Assembly: GCA_963696585.1 (NCBI GenBank)
Contig: CAVOKW010000028.1
Location: 1-64,000, forward strand
DNA from: Parvibaculum sp963696585
GTDB taxonomy: Bacteria > Pseudomonadota > Alphaproteobacteria > Parvibaculales > Parvibaculaceae
DNA length: 64,000 nt
Reading direction: 5' to 3'
Part shown: piece by piece, positions 42,760-51,909 of the stretch
Position numbering within the stretch: the first letter of the stretch is position 1
Layout: each line of letters starts with the position of its first letter
The notes under the pieces: generated by a model
What the model was told of the DNA's origin: nothing
The model's database searches: none
The model's input: the letters and a program-made list of their open reading frames with translations, nothing else
Translations under genes and position numbers: made by a program

Positions 42760-43833
42760 TCAGTCCACGCCCATCAGGCCAAAGGGTTTGGCCATGGCGA
42801 AGGGCAGGCCCGAGAGCAGCACCTCCAGCATACGGCGATCCTGGTAGAGCCCGTTCAGCGACAGGCGCGGCAGATGCATCATGGCCTGAGCATGGTGGCG
42901 CTGGATCAGGCCCTTGCGGGTCGTCGTCGCCGAGACGAAGCCACATTCCCGCGCCAGTTCAAAGTCACGGGCACCCGCTGATTCGGGATCGCCATAGGGA
43001 TAGGAAAAATGCGTCGGGCGTTTGCCCAGCTCGGCCTCGTGGCGGGCCAGGCCACGGGCAATGTCCTGCCGGGCGGCCTCGGCTGATTGACCGGCGAGGG
43101 CGAAATGGGCGGCCGTATGCGCTTCGATGCTGGCGAGCGGCTGGGCGGTGAGGCTGCGCAGTTCGTCCCAGCTCATCGCCAGTTCGCGCGTCAGGTGACC
43201 CATGTCGATGCCTTGCTCTTTCGCAAGGCGTTTTACCTCGGTGCGCAGAACGGCTTCCGGTTGGCGGCGCAGATGCCAATAGACGCGATTATAGGCTGTC
43301 TGCTTTTCGCCGGGCGTGCGCGTTGGCAGGATATGGTCGATGCCGGACAAATGCGCGCAGATCTGGTTTGTCGCGGCGATGGCGCGCTCAAGCGCGACCC
43401 ACCAGATTTCGGCCGTGCCGTCGGGCATGTCGGTTGCGAGATAGACCGTGAAAGGTGTCTGGTGGCGGGCAAAGACGGGCAGGGCGTGGGTGAAATTATC
43501 CCGGTAGCCATCATCAAGTGTAAAGACGGCAAAGCGCTCACGGCTTTCACCTGCCTGCAGACGGTGCGTGGCTTCGGTCAGTGAAATCGTGTGATAGCCA
43601 AGTTCGCGAACCAGCGTGATTGTTTCATCGAGAAATTGCGGCGTCACTTCCAGCAGTCGATTGGGCGCGAAAGCGGCCCCTGCATCTGGCGCCACGCGAT
43701 GCAGCATGAAGATCACGCCAATGCCGCCGAGATAGGATGTTGCCACGCGATGCGCGCCCGCGCCATGCAGCGCCAGCAGCGCTTTGCCAAGGCGGTTTGG
43801 CTCTCGGTTCATGGGGACAGGCTGAGGCAGCAA
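42760..43833 (-). CDS. polysaccharide deacetylase (NodB-homology) protein
   Basis: A 357-residue carbohydrate esterase 4-type protein. Motif 1 is FTLDDGYRDN near residue 103 (the second D is the metal ligand), motif 2 is probably EAHTAAHFAL near 237 with paired histidines, and SYPYGDPES lies near 275. VIFMLHRVAPD near 39 is typical of polysaccharide-locus deacetylases. It may deacetylate the exported glycan. The start is TTG 43833 (AAGGAT upstream) or ATG 43812. It is divergent from the glycan gene cluster that follows. Confidence 0.86.
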   Translation of the reverse strand: MLPQPVPMNREPNRLGKALLALHGAGAHRVATSYLGGIGVIFMLHRVAPDAGAAFAPNRLLEVTPQFLDETITLVRELGYHTISLTEATHRLQAGESRERFAVFTLDDGYRDNFTHALPVFARHQTPFTVYLATDMPDGTAEIWWVALERAIAATNQICAHLSGIDHILPTRTPGEKQTAYNRVYWHLRRQPEAVLRTEVKRLAKEQGIDMGHLTRELAMSWDELRSLTAQPLASIEAHTAAHFALAGQSAEAARQDIARGLARHEAELGKRPTHFSYPYGDPESAGARDFELARECGFVSATTTRKGLIQRHHAQAMMHLPRLSLNGLYQDRRMLEVLLSGLPFAMAKPFGLMGVD

Positions 43834-44012
43834 TTCGGGGATCCTTATCCGGCTCGTTAACGATTGGGTAACGCTGCCAGCCGCCTAGCACGCGCTTTGC
43901 AGTCATTTCCATGCGAACAGTGTGCCTGTGCGGAATTGAGAAATCATTGCGGTGAAAGCCGATCCGGACCGGTTGACTGTCTCAGGGTGACGCAATCTTG
44001 ACGAGGCCAACG

Positions 44013-45308
44013 GTGAACACGCTCAACAAGTCATATTCCGGGACGGAAATCGTATCGCCACTGGAGGATGCGATCCTCTACGAATATGTCGGCGCAAGAC
44101 CCAAAGCGAAATCGGCCGAGCCGATCGTCGGCCCGTGGTCCCGCTCGCGCGTGATTGAAGTCTCGGTGCATGACACAATCGGGGAGCTTGAGCAGGTCTG
44201 GCTGGAATTGCAGGAAGAGGGCGATGCCACCGCTTTCCAGAGTTTCGCCTGGATAGCTGCCTGGCAGCGCCATATTGGCGGGCGCGAGGGTATCCGCCCC
44301 TGCGTTGCCGTCGGCTGGGGTCAGGATGGCAAGGCGCAATTCATCCTGCCGCTTGGCATTCAAAAGAGCCTGTTCCTGCGTCGTCTCGTCTGGCTGGGCG
44401 GGTCGCTCAGCGATTATCAGGGCCCCTTGCTCGCCCGCACATTCACGCGTCTTGTCGGCGGCCAGTTTCCGCGCCTGTGGCGTGATATTCGCGCCATGCT
44501 GCCCCGGCATCATGTGGTGTCGCTTGGCCGCATGCCGGACATGGTCGGGGCACAGGCCAATCCCTTTTTGATGCTCGATGGTCTGGCCCCGCATGCCAGC
44601 AATGCGCATTTCACAAGGCTCAAGCCTGAATGGCAGGGCTATTATGATGCCAAGCGCTCCTCGGGCAGCAAGAAGCGCGACAGGCAGAAGCGCCGCAAGA
44701 TGGAGGAGCTTGGCGCCGTCAAATGGGTCGTGCCGCAGACAGCCAGCGACAGGCTTGCCAGTTTTGACGCGCTCGTGACCCAGAAATCGCGCGCCTTTGA
44801 GCGCATGGGTGTCGGCAATTTTCTGGGCAAGCCCGGTTATCTCGATTTTTACCGTGATCTGCTTTCCGACCCGGCGGCCGCAGATCTTGTCCATGTGTCG
44901 CATCTTCAGGTGGGTGACGATATTGTCGCGGCCAATTGGGGCCTGAGCTTTCAGAAGCGCTACAGCTATGTGCTGGCAAGCTATGACGAGACGCATGACG
45001 CGTCGCGCCTTGGGCCGGGCATGATTCAGCTCATGGAATTGATGAGCCATGTCACCCAGACGGGTCATGACATCTTTGACTTCACCATTGGTGATGAGGG
45101 CTACAAGGATCAGTGGTGCGAGGTCGAGGTGCCGCTTTATGACCATCTCGCTGCGGAAGGGCTGCTGGGCCGGGCTGCGCTCATGCCGCAACTTGGCTTT
45201 ATGCGCCTGAAACGGTTCATCAAGCAGACGCCCTTATTGTGGAACTGGTTCACCAGGACGCGGGCCGCACTTGCGTCCTTTCCAGGTCCTCGTGGTGCGG
45301 GCATCTGA
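44013..45308 (+). CDS. CelD/BcsL-like (FemAB-like) acetyltransferase 1
   Basis: A protein of about 431 residues in the GNAT_6/CelD (BcsL) family, a double-GNAT fold found in polysaccharide loci. AFQSFAWIAAWQRHIGG (near residue 73), SSGSKKRDRQKRRKMEELG (near 215) and FDFTIGDEGYKDQWCE (near 359) are typical. It probably acylates a sugar or lipid-linked intermediate, but the acceptor is unknown. GTG 44013 has GAGG six bases upstream; TTG 43998 is an in-frame alternative. It opens a same-strand run with the flippase, acetyltransferase 2 and the cupin-like gene. Confidence 0.82.
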   Translation: MNTLNKSYSGTEIVSPLEDAILYEYVGARPKAKSAEPIVGPWSRSRVIEVSVHDTIGELEQVWLELQEEGDATAFQSFAWIAAWQRHIGGREGIRPCVAVGWGQDGKAQFILPLGIQKSLFLRRLVWLGGSLSDYQGPLLARTFTRLVGGQFPRLWRDIRAMLPRHHVVSLGRMPDMVGAQANPFLMLDGLAPHASNAHFTRLKPEWQGYYDAKRSSGSKKRDRQKRRKMEELGAVKWVVPQTASDRLASFDALVTQKSRAFERMGVGNFLGKPGYLDFYRDLLSDPAAADLVHVSHLQVGDDIVAANWGLSFQKRYSYVLASYDETHDASRLGPGMIQLMELMSHVTQTGHDIFDFTIGDEGYKDQWCEVEVPLYDHLAAEGLLGRAALMPQLGFMRLKRFIKQTPLLWNWFTRTRAALASFPGPRGAGI

Positions 45309-45322
45309 GGGCAACGGGACAA

Positions 45323-46705
45323 ATGACACCGGCAGTGACACAGGCGATCGGCGAGGCGGTCCTCAAACTCAAGGCGAAGTTTGCCGATGGGCATCTGCAT
45401 GGCGTCGTGCGCGGTGCTGCCTTTGTCATGGGCATTCGCATTGCCGGTGCCGCCATCACGCTGCTGAGTCAGGTCATGCTGGCGCGCTGGATGGGCGCCT
45501 TTGAATACGGCATTTTTGCCTATGTCTGGGTCTGGGTCATCATGCTCGGCATCATTGTGCCGATGGGGTTTGGCACATCCGTTCTGCGCTTTGTGCCGGA
45601 ATATAAGACGAAGGCGAATTGGGGGCAGCTGCATGGCATGTTGCGCGCGTCCTTCGGCATCGTGTTCCTGCTGACGCTTGGCTGTCTGGTGCTGGGGGCG
45701 CTGCTGCTCTGGTTCATCAAGGACATGCTGCCGCCCTATTACGTCCTGCCGCTCGCCATTGGTCTGGCCTGCGTGCCGGGCTTTGCCTTGACGGACTGGC
45801 AGGAAGGAGCGGCACGGGCTTTCGGCTGGGTCAATCTTGCTTATGTGCCATCCTATATTCTGCGTCCCGTCGGCATTGTCCTGTTTACCGGGATCATGCT
45901 TTTCTTCATACAGCAGCCAGATGCGATTGATGTCTGTCTGGCGGCGCTCATCGCGACACTGGTCACATTTCTCGCCCAGCATGTCGTGTTGCGTCAGCGC
46001 GTAACCGCGCAAGTGCCTGCCGCCAAGCCTGTCTATCGGGTCGGACACTGGTTTGCCGTGTCGGCACCTCTGGTGCTGGTCGAGGGGCTTTATCTTCTGC
46101 TCGCCAATACCGACATTGTGCTGCTTGGCCACTTCGTCTCGCCCGATGACATCGCGGTTTATTTCGCCGCCACGCGCATCGCCAATCTTGTCGCCTTCAT
46201 CTATTTCGCCGTGGCGGCGCTTGCCGTGCCGAAGTTTGCGGAATTGCATGCGGCAGGCGATATCGACGGGTTGCAGCGATTTGTCTTCAACATCATTCAC
46301 GCGATTTTCTGGCCGACACTTGCTGCCGTGCTGTTTCTGGCGGGCTTTGGGCAATATGTCCTGATGCTCTTCGGAACGAACTTTGATTCCGGATCGTCGC
46401 TGTTGATCTGGCTGATGATCGGCTTTCTCGTGCGGGCGGCGACTGGCCCGGTCGAATATCTCCTCAACATGACCGGTCACCAGAACATGACCGCCATCGC
46501 CTATGGCGGCGCGGCTGTTCTCAACATCGTTCTCAATCTCATTCTCGTGCCGCATTTCGGCATCAATGGCGCCGCCGCCGCCACATCGATATCCGTCACT
46601 CTCGCCACGCTGCTGCTTGCCTGGTTTGTCCGGCGTCGCCTGGGTATCACGGCCTTCATTGTCGCGGGATTTTTTCCGCCCCGTCCATCGCTTGCCAGAG
46701 CCTGA
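45323..46705 (+). CDS. Wzx-type polysaccharide flippase (MATE/PST superfamily)
   Basis: A 460-residue membrane protein with about 12-14 predicted helices. It carries the polysaccharide-synthesis flippase pattern: GAAFVMGIRIAGAAITLLSQVMLARWMGAFEYGIFAY (in pieces) at the N terminus and FGINGAAAATSISVTLATLLLAW near the C terminus. It should flip undecaprenyl-linked oligosaccharide across the inner membrane. ATG 45323 is used; the longer frame from 45239 lies over the previous gene. It sits between two CelD-like acetyltransferase genes. Confidence 0.9.
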   Translation: MTPAVTQAIGEAVLKLKAKFADGHLHGVVRGAAFVMGIRIAGAAITLLSQVMLARWMGAFEYGIFAYVWVWVIMLGIIVPMGFGTSVLRFVPEYKTKANWGQLHGMLRASFGIVFLLTLGCLVLGALLLWFIKDMLPPYYVLPLAIGLACVPGFALTDWQEGAARAFGWVNLAYVPSYILRPVGIVLFTGIMLFFIQQPDAIDVCLAALIATLVTFLAQHVVLRQRVTAQVPAAKPVYRVGHWFAVSAPLVLVEGLYLLLANTDIVLLGHFVSPDDIAVYFAATRIANLVAFIYFAVAALAVPKFAELHAAGDIDGLQRFVFNIIHAIFWPTLAAVLFLAGFGQYVLMLFGTNFDSGSSLLIWLMIGFLVRAATGPVEYLLNMTGHQNMTAIAYGGAAVLNIVLNLILVPHFGINGAAAATSISVTLATLLLAWFVRRRLGITAFIVAGFFPPRPSLARA

Positions 46706-46714
46706 GAGGAAAAG

Positions 46715-48004
46715 ATGACCGATCTTCGTCGTCACAATTACACGTCTCTGTTCCAACGCGATATTGGCGCGTCAGCAGTACGCCCTGTTTCGGTCGAAAC
46801 CGTCAGCCATGCGGCCCGCCGTCTGCTGGGGCAGCGCGTGATGAGCGATATTCTGGTGCTGGAAAGTGCCGATGCGGTCTCGGCCTTTCTGGAAGATATA
46901 CAGGGCCTCGTGTCCCATGTCCGCGATACCAATCCGCAATATGAAGGTGATGCGCTTCAGGCAGCGATGACTTATCTGAATGCGCGACAGTCGGCGCGTG
47001 TGGCGCTGCTATGGAGCCATGCGGATCGAGAGGGGCAGCGCCAGCTCATTGGGCTTGTTCCCTATGAAGAGGCCCGTTTCCGGTTCGGCCTGCCGGTGCG
47101 CAGCCTGTCGCTCTGGACCCATATTCACAGCTTCATTGCGACACCTCTATTGCGCGAAGGACATGAAAAGCAGGCATTGGGTCTGTTCATGGCCTATGCC
47201 GACAAACGCGGGGCAGGCTTCGTAAGGTTGCCGCTTTTCGAGGCTGAAGGCGCTGTCGATGCAGCGCTCATCAAACTCGTTGAAGATGAGGGTCGCATCC
47301 TTGTTGAAAGTGAGCGACATGAGCGCGCTTTCCTGAAATCGACGGCGGCATCGGGCGAGGCCTATCTCGCAGCGTCGATGCGTAAAAAGAAACGCAAAGA
47401 GTTCAACCGTTTGTGGAACCGGCTTTCGGAATTGGGTGATGTGCAATTCACGATCACCAATGGGGGCGACGATATAAGCGAAACGATTGATCGTTTTCTT
47501 CGCCTTGAGGCCAAGGGCTGGAAAGGCAAGCGCGGTACGGCCTTGCGTGTCAGACCGGATGAAAAACGTTACTTTGAAACGATCTGCAAGGCGGCCTATC
47601 GCGATGGCAAGTTTCATTGCACCGAACTGACGCTGGACGGTGAGCCGGTTGCCATGCTGGCAAGTTTTATCGCCGGGCGCGGCCTCTACACCTTCAAGAT
47701 CGGCTTTGACGAGAGCTATGGCCGCTATTCGCCGGGTGCCTTGCTGATGATGAAAATGATTGATGGCTGTCTCAAGGATGAGCGCATCGATTGGGTCGAT
47801 TCATGCGCCATCCCCAATCATCCGATGATCGACCACATCTGGGCGGAACGTCGCGCCATGCGCAGTGTGCTTGTCGGCACGAGCCACAAGGCCAGTCCGC
47901 TTTTTGTTCAATATGCGTGTCTGATGATGCGGCTGGGTGACAGGCTCCGCCATATGGCGCGCAATCTTTATAACCGCATGCGCAAGGAGATTGAGCATGG
48001 ATAG
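46715..48004 (+). CDS. CelD/BcsL-like (FemAB-like) acetyltransferase 2
   Basis: A 429-residue paralogue of the acetyltransferase at 44013. SMRKKKRKEFNRLWNRLSELG (in pieces, near residue 222) matches the basic helix of the first copy. It continues with LRLEAKGWKGKRGTAL near 265 (the EAxGWKG motif of the family), the acetyl-CoA-site region FKIGFDESYGRYSPGALLM near 327 and WVDSCAIPNHPMIDHIW near 351. It lacks membrane segments. Its stop overlaps the cupin-like gene by eight bases. Confidence 0.84.
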   Translation: MTDLRRHNYTSLFQRDIGASAVRPVSVETVSHAARRLLGQRVMSDILVLESADAVSAFLEDIQGLVSHVRDTNPQYEGDALQAAMTYLNARQSARVALLWSHADREGQRQLIGLVPYEEARFRFGLPVRSLSLWTHIHSFIATPLLREGHEKQALGLFMAYADKRGAGFVRLPLFEAEGAVDAALIKLVEDEGRILVESERHERAFLKSTAASGEAYLAASMRKKKRKEFNRLWNRLSELGDVQFTITNGGDDISETIDRFLRLEAKGWKGKRGTALRVRPDEKRYFETICKAAYRDGKFHCTELTLDGEPVAMLASFIAGRGLYTFKIGFDESYGRYSPGALLMMKMIDGCLKDERIDWVDSCAIPNHPMIDHIWAERRAMRSVLVGTSHKASPLFVQYACLMMRLGDRLRHMARNLYNRMRKEIEHG

Positions 48005-48899
48005 GATTATTCACATCGAACCGGGCGCCGTCGGCAAGGACATGCCCGAGGCAACATTCCGTTTGCGTCATGATCTGGCCGATCATCCGCTCTTTTCGCT
48101 GGATCGTCTGGCGCGGCTGGCGGCCTCTCTGCCTGCCGATCAGGTCGAGTTCAATGGTCCCGTCGAGCCCCATCAGGATCCGAACCTGACGCCAAGCAAT
48201 GGCATGACAGCCGAGGAAACAGTGCGCCGCATCGAGGAAGCACGATCCTGGATGGTCATCAAGAACCCGGAAGTTGATCCCGAATATAAGGAGCTGCTTG
48301 ATGCCTGTCTCGATCAGGTGGCCGAACAGACGGGCGGCGTCATGGGTGGCGCGCACCGCCGCTCGGCCTTCATTTTCGTGACCTCGCCCGGCAATGTCAC
48401 GCCCATGCACATGGATCCGGAATATGCTTTCCTGCTTCAGATCCGCGGTTCAAAGCGCATGTCGCTTTTCAACTACAAGGATCGTCAGGTCGTGAGCGCT
48501 GAAAATCTGGAACTGTTCCCGGGCAAGCACCGCAACCTGCCTTATGAAGAGAGCTTTGAGGCGCGCGCGACGCAACAGCATCTTGAGCCGGGCGATGCCA
48601 TTTTCGTTCCGCTCTTCGATCCGCACTGGGTCAGGAATGGCGATGCTGTATCGGTGTCATTCTCGATCACATGGCATACCGATGAGTCCGAACGCCAGGT
48701 CAAGCTCTCCTACATGAATGCGGGTCTGCGCCGGCTTGGTTTTCCGCAGGCAGAGGAAGCGGTTCACCCCTTGTGGGATGGTGTCAAGGTTGCGGCCTAT
48801 GACATCATGCGTCCGCTCTATGATGGTGTGAAAAAGTTTGTCGGGGATCGTCAGAAGGCCGTGCGCATTTTCTTCGGCCGTCAGGCAAATGCCATCTGA
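47997..48899 (+). CDS. cupin/JmjC-like protein in the exopolysaccharide locus
   Basis: A 300-residue protein with a cupin_8/JmjC-like core. VTPMHMDPEYAFLLQIRGSKRMSLF (in pieces) and LEPGDAIFVPLFDPHWVRNG give a plausible Fe(II) triad of H138, D140 and H210. JmjC-like relatives are 2-oxoglutarate-dependent hydroxylases, and similar proteins occur in exopolysaccharide loci without a known role. The flat fit of HxD and the distal His supports an active oxygenase, but this is inference. ATG 47997 overlaps the preceding gene by eight bases. It ends at a hairpin shared with the convergent kinase gene. Confidence 0.78.
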   Translation: MDRIIHIEPGAVGKDMPEATFRLRHDLADHPLFSLDRLARLAASLPADQVEFNGPVEPHQDPNLTPSNGMTAEETVRRIEEARSWMVIKNPEVDPEYKELLDACLDQVAEQTGGVMGGAHRRSAFIFVTSPGNVTPMHMDPEYAFLLQIRGSKRMSLFNYKDRQVVSAENLELFPGKHRNLPYEESFEARATQQHLEPGDAIFVPLFDPHWVRNGDAVSVSFSITWHTDESERQVKLSYMNAGLRRLGFPQAEEAVHPLWDGVKVAAYDIMRPLYDGVKKFVGDRQKAVRIFFGRQANAI

Positions 48900-48922
48900 T
48901 AATCAGGCAGCCTGATTATCAG
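48896..48922. terminator. symmetrical hairpin between convergent genes
   Basis: CTGATAATCAGG-CAG-CCTGATTATCAG is a perfect 12-bp inverted repeat with a 3-base loop. The stop codon of the cupin-like gene (TGA 48897-48899) lies in one arm and that of the convergent kinase gene (48919-48921) in the other. There is no T tract, so terminator function on both strands is inferred. Confidence 0.55.
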
Positions 48923-51093
48923 GCAGCAGGGGCGCTGCGCGGGGTATAGGCCTCAAGCGTGGCGTCCGTGTAGCGTTTATAGCGCTTGAGATCGACCCGC
49001 GTCATCAGAATGCCGACGCGGCGACCGCCTGTCGCAGCGAGAATGCGCAACACACGATTGACGACATGGCGGCTTGTCTTGCGCCAGCGCACATTGAGCA
49101 CGGTCACATCTGCCAGACGCACCAGCACTTGAGCATCAGCGGCTGAGAGTGCGGCGGGTGAATCGATAATCACAAAATCATAAGTCTGTTGCAGCGCGTT
49201 CATGACAGAGGCCATTTGCGCCGAAGCGAGCGCCGCTGTCGGATTGGGCAAGCGGCCACCTGCCTGCAAGACATGGGCATAGCTCAGCGTGTCACGCGAG
49301 ATCACATGATGGAAATTCGCCCGACCTGTCAGCAATTCGGCAAGCCCGGCCTGCATCGGTAGACCCAGCGCCACGGGCGTCGTGGGCCGGTGCATATCTG
49401 CATCAATCAGAATGGTGCGATAGCCCGCCATGGCGAGGAGACGGGCAAGGCTTGCGGCTGTTGTGGTTTTGCCTTCGCCTGCCTGTGCCGAAGCGATCAG
49501 AACGGTGCGGGCGCGACGGTTGCCGATGCGGGCTGTCAGGACATTGGCCTGCAACATGCGAATGGCTTCGGCGTAACCGCCATAGGGATCGCGCACGACT
49601 TCATCGGCGGGACGGGCATTTGCCATGCGGCCGAGTTCAGGCACAAGACCGAGAAACGGCATTCCGGTTGCACGCTCGATCTGTTCACCGGTACGAAATC
49701 CCTGGGCAAAGACTTCGAGCAGGAAGGCGACGGTCAAGGACAGGATCAAAGAGGCAATGGCTGCGAAAACGGTAGCCGATGATTTTTTCGGAAAGCTCGG
49801 GTTGCTTGGCACTTCGGCGCGCGAAACGATCCGGGCGCTTGCCGTGCGTGTATCAATATCCGCTTTGGCATTGGCTTCCTCATAGCGTTTGAGGAATGAT
49901 TCAAGCAAGGCGCGGTTGGTGTCGGCATCGCGTTGCAGGGCACGCAGCTGAACCTCGTCCTGATTGAGCGTGCCCATGCGCGTTTTCAGTGAGGCGAGAC
50001 TGGCGCGCAGCGAGCTGACACGTGCGGCGGCAACATTGGCCTGATTTTCAAGCGCCGAAATGACCTTGCGCACCTCCTTCTCGATTTGCTCTTCGAGGTC
50101 GCGCAGATTTGCCTGGGCTTCCATCATGCGCGGATGCGTCGGCAGCAGGGTTTCGGAATTCTGGGCAATCTGGGCCCGAAGGGCGACTTCCTGCTGGCGC
50201 AGATTCTGGATCAGGGGCGACTGAAGCACTTCAGCGGCGGAATTGACGGCGTTGCCGGAGGCGAGCAGGGCACGGGCATTTTCGAGCTTGGCCTGTGCTT
50301 CGGCACGATCGGCTTCGGCGATGCTGAGCTGCGAATTCAGGTCTGTGAGTTGCTGTTGGGGCAGGGTCGAGCCATTGGTCAGGAACAGGCCCGAGGCCGC
50401 GCGAAAGGCTTCAACCTTGGCTTCGCTGTCATGCACCTTGTCGCGCAATTCCTCGATCTGCTTGCCAAGCCACTTCGTTGCTTCGCTGTTCAGGCCGGAG
50501 CGCTGCTCGATAAGCTGCATGATGTAAAGCTCGGCCAGACGATTGGCGATGCTGGCGGCTGTTTCGGGACGTGACGCAGTGAAATCAATGGCGATGACGC
50601 GTGATGCTGTCTTTTGATAGACAGAGAGGCGGCCCAGAATCTGACCGGCCACGACATCCATATCCGTTGGCCGGTTTGAATAGCCGCCAAAAAAACCACG
50701 CCGCAATGCCGGGTTGAACTCGGGATCGCCGTCGAGATTGAGGTCCGTGACGAGCCGCAAAATGAGCGGCCGCGAGGTTATGACCTGAATTTCGCTTTGC
50801 AGCGTCTCGGCATCCGGCATGGAAGGCGAGGACAATGTGTCGAAGTTCGATATTTCGTTGTTGCGAGGTTCGAGCAAAACGCGGGTTTCGACGGTGTAGC
50901 TTGGCGTCACGGTGAAGAGCCAGGCCATGGCCAGCGCCATCGACACCACGAAGACAGCCGCCACCAATTCCTTGCGAGCCCATATGCCGCGCAGGATTTC
51001 CCATGGCGAAATGTCGCTAATGGCCTGATCGTCGGGCGCAGTGCGGCGACGATCGGCAAAGGCGATATCGTTCTGGACAGGCAGATAGGTCAT
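48919..51093 (-). CDS. polysaccharide co-polymerase / bacterial tyrosine autokinase (Wzc/BceF-like)
   Basis: A 724-residue inner-membrane protein that sets chain length and drives export. The N-terminal Wzz domain lies between two transmembrane helices (about 42-62 and 440-460), with coiled-coil segments about 200-420 and a proline-containing end (EVPSNPSFPKK). The C-terminal kinase has Walker A SAQAGEGKTTT near residue 536, Walker A' ILIDADMHRP near 562 and Walker B FVIIDSPAA near 642. The tail KRYKRYTDATLEAY holds three tyrosines, a small autophosphorylation cluster. It is divergent from the wza-like gene and convergent with the cupin-like gene. Confidence 0.93.
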   Translation of the reverse strand: MTYLPVQNDIAFADRRRTAPDDQAISDISPWEILRGIWARKELVAAVFVVSMALAMAWLFTVTPSYTVETRVLLEPRNNEISNFDTLSSPSMPDAETLQSEIQVITSRPLILRLVTDLNLDGDPEFNPALRRGFFGGYSNRPTDMDVVAGQILGRLSVYQKTASRVIAIDFTASRPETAASIANRLAELYIMQLIEQRSGLNSEATKWLGKQIEELRDKVHDSEAKVEAFRAASGLFLTNGSTLPQQQLTDLNSQLSIAEADRAEAQAKLENARALLASGNAVNSAAEVLQSPLIQNLRQQEVALRAQIAQNSETLLPTHPRMMEAQANLRDLEEQIEKEVRKVISALENQANVAAARVSSLRASLASLKTRMGTLNQDEVQLRALQRDADTNRALLESFLKRYEEANAKADIDTRTASARIVSRAEVPSNPSFPKKSSATVFAAIASLILSLTVAFLLEVFAQGFRTGEQIERATGMPFLGLVPELGRMANARPADEVVRDPYGGYAEAIRMLQANVLTARIGNRRARTVLIASAQAGEGKTTTAASLARLLAMAGYRTILIDADMHRPTTPVALGLPMQAGLAELLTGRANFHHVISRDTLSYAHVLQAGGRLPNPTAALASAQMASVMNALQQTYDFVIIDSPAALSAADAQVLVRLADVTVLNVRWRKTSRHVVNRVLRILAATGGRRVGILMTRVDLKRYKRYTDATLEAYTPRSAPAA

Positions 51094-51345
51094 TCGATGC
51101 GTGAACTTTCACACCTTGGGCGCCGCTTCACGCCTGTGAAGAAACACCTATGGATCCAACGTCAGTAGACTGCCTTTCAGTAACTTAAGTGCTAACAGGC
51201 GGGGATAAACTAAACGTATGCCCCACGGTTTCTGCCCTCTTTTGGGTGGGTTGACGCCTCGGGCGTGTCGTCTGGTTGCTAAAAATTAACCAATCCGCTG
51301 CTAATTTGGCCGATGTATTGGCCCCTTCCACAGGCAAGAACCATC

Positions 51346-51909
51346 ATGTTTCGTCATGCCATCCTGGCTTTGTTGATGCTGACAGGCGTGATCCTCACAG
51401 GCTGCGTGTCGACGGGTGTTGTCGCCGAACGGCCCGTGACCGAACCGGTCGAGAGCTACCGCCTCGATTCCGGCGACAAACTCACCATCACTGTTTTTGG
51501 TCAGCCGGATCTCAGCGGTGCCTTTACCGTCAACAGTGCCGGTGCCGTTGCTTTGCCGCTGATCGAGCCGGTGCAAGCGCGTGGCCTCACCGTACCGGAA
51601 CTCGGTCAGGCGATCACGGTCGAGCTTGGCCGTACCTTGCTGCGTAGTCCAAATGTCAGTGTACAGATCACCGAGTTCAGGCCGTTCTTCATTCTGGGCG
51701 AAGTCATGCGCGCCGGTCAGTACCCCTATGTTGCGGGCATGACGGTGCAAAGCGCCGTTGCCATAGCGGGCGGCTTTTCCTATCGCGCCAATGAGGATGT
51801 TGTCCGCATCACGCGCCACCAGGGCGACAAGATCATCGAGATCAATGTCGATCCGACGGAGCCTGTCATGCCGGGCGATACAATTCTCGTCAAGGAACGA
51901 TATTTCTGA
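51346..51909 (+). CDS. outer-membrane polysaccharide export protein (Wza-like)
   Basis: A 187-residue lipoprotein with a signal peptide ending in the lipobox LTGC (about residues 17-20). A Poly_export domain (YRLDSGDKLTITVFGQPDLSGAFTVNSAG, in pieces, near 38) and a SLBB domain (FILGEVMRAGQYPYVAGMTVQSAVAIAGGF, in pieces, near 115) follow. It should form the export channel with the co-polymerase. ATG 51346 gives the proper signal peptide; the frame is open from 51313. It shares one base with the glycosyltransferase start. The 250-base gap upstream holds divergent promoters I could not place. Confidence 0.92.
   Translation: MFRHAILALLMLTGVILTGCVSTGVVAERPVTEPVESYRLDSGDKLTITVFGQPDLSGAFTVNSAGAVALPLIEPVQARGLTVPELGQAITVELGRTLLRSPNVSVQITEFRPFFILGEVMRAGQYPYVAGMTVQSAVAIAGGFSYRANEDVVRITRHQGDKIIEINVDPTEPVMPGDTILVKERYF

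Noticed and set aside
45137..46756. A 539-codon open frame on the minus strand across the flippase gene
   Set aside because: It is Gln/His/Arg-rich, has no recognisable domain or ribosome binding site, and lies exactly opposite a well-supported Wzx gene; it is a codon-bias shadow.
48919..51093. Split of the co-polymerase and kinase into two genes
   Set aside because: One uninterrupted frame encodes both the Wzz domain and the Walker A/A'/B kinase.
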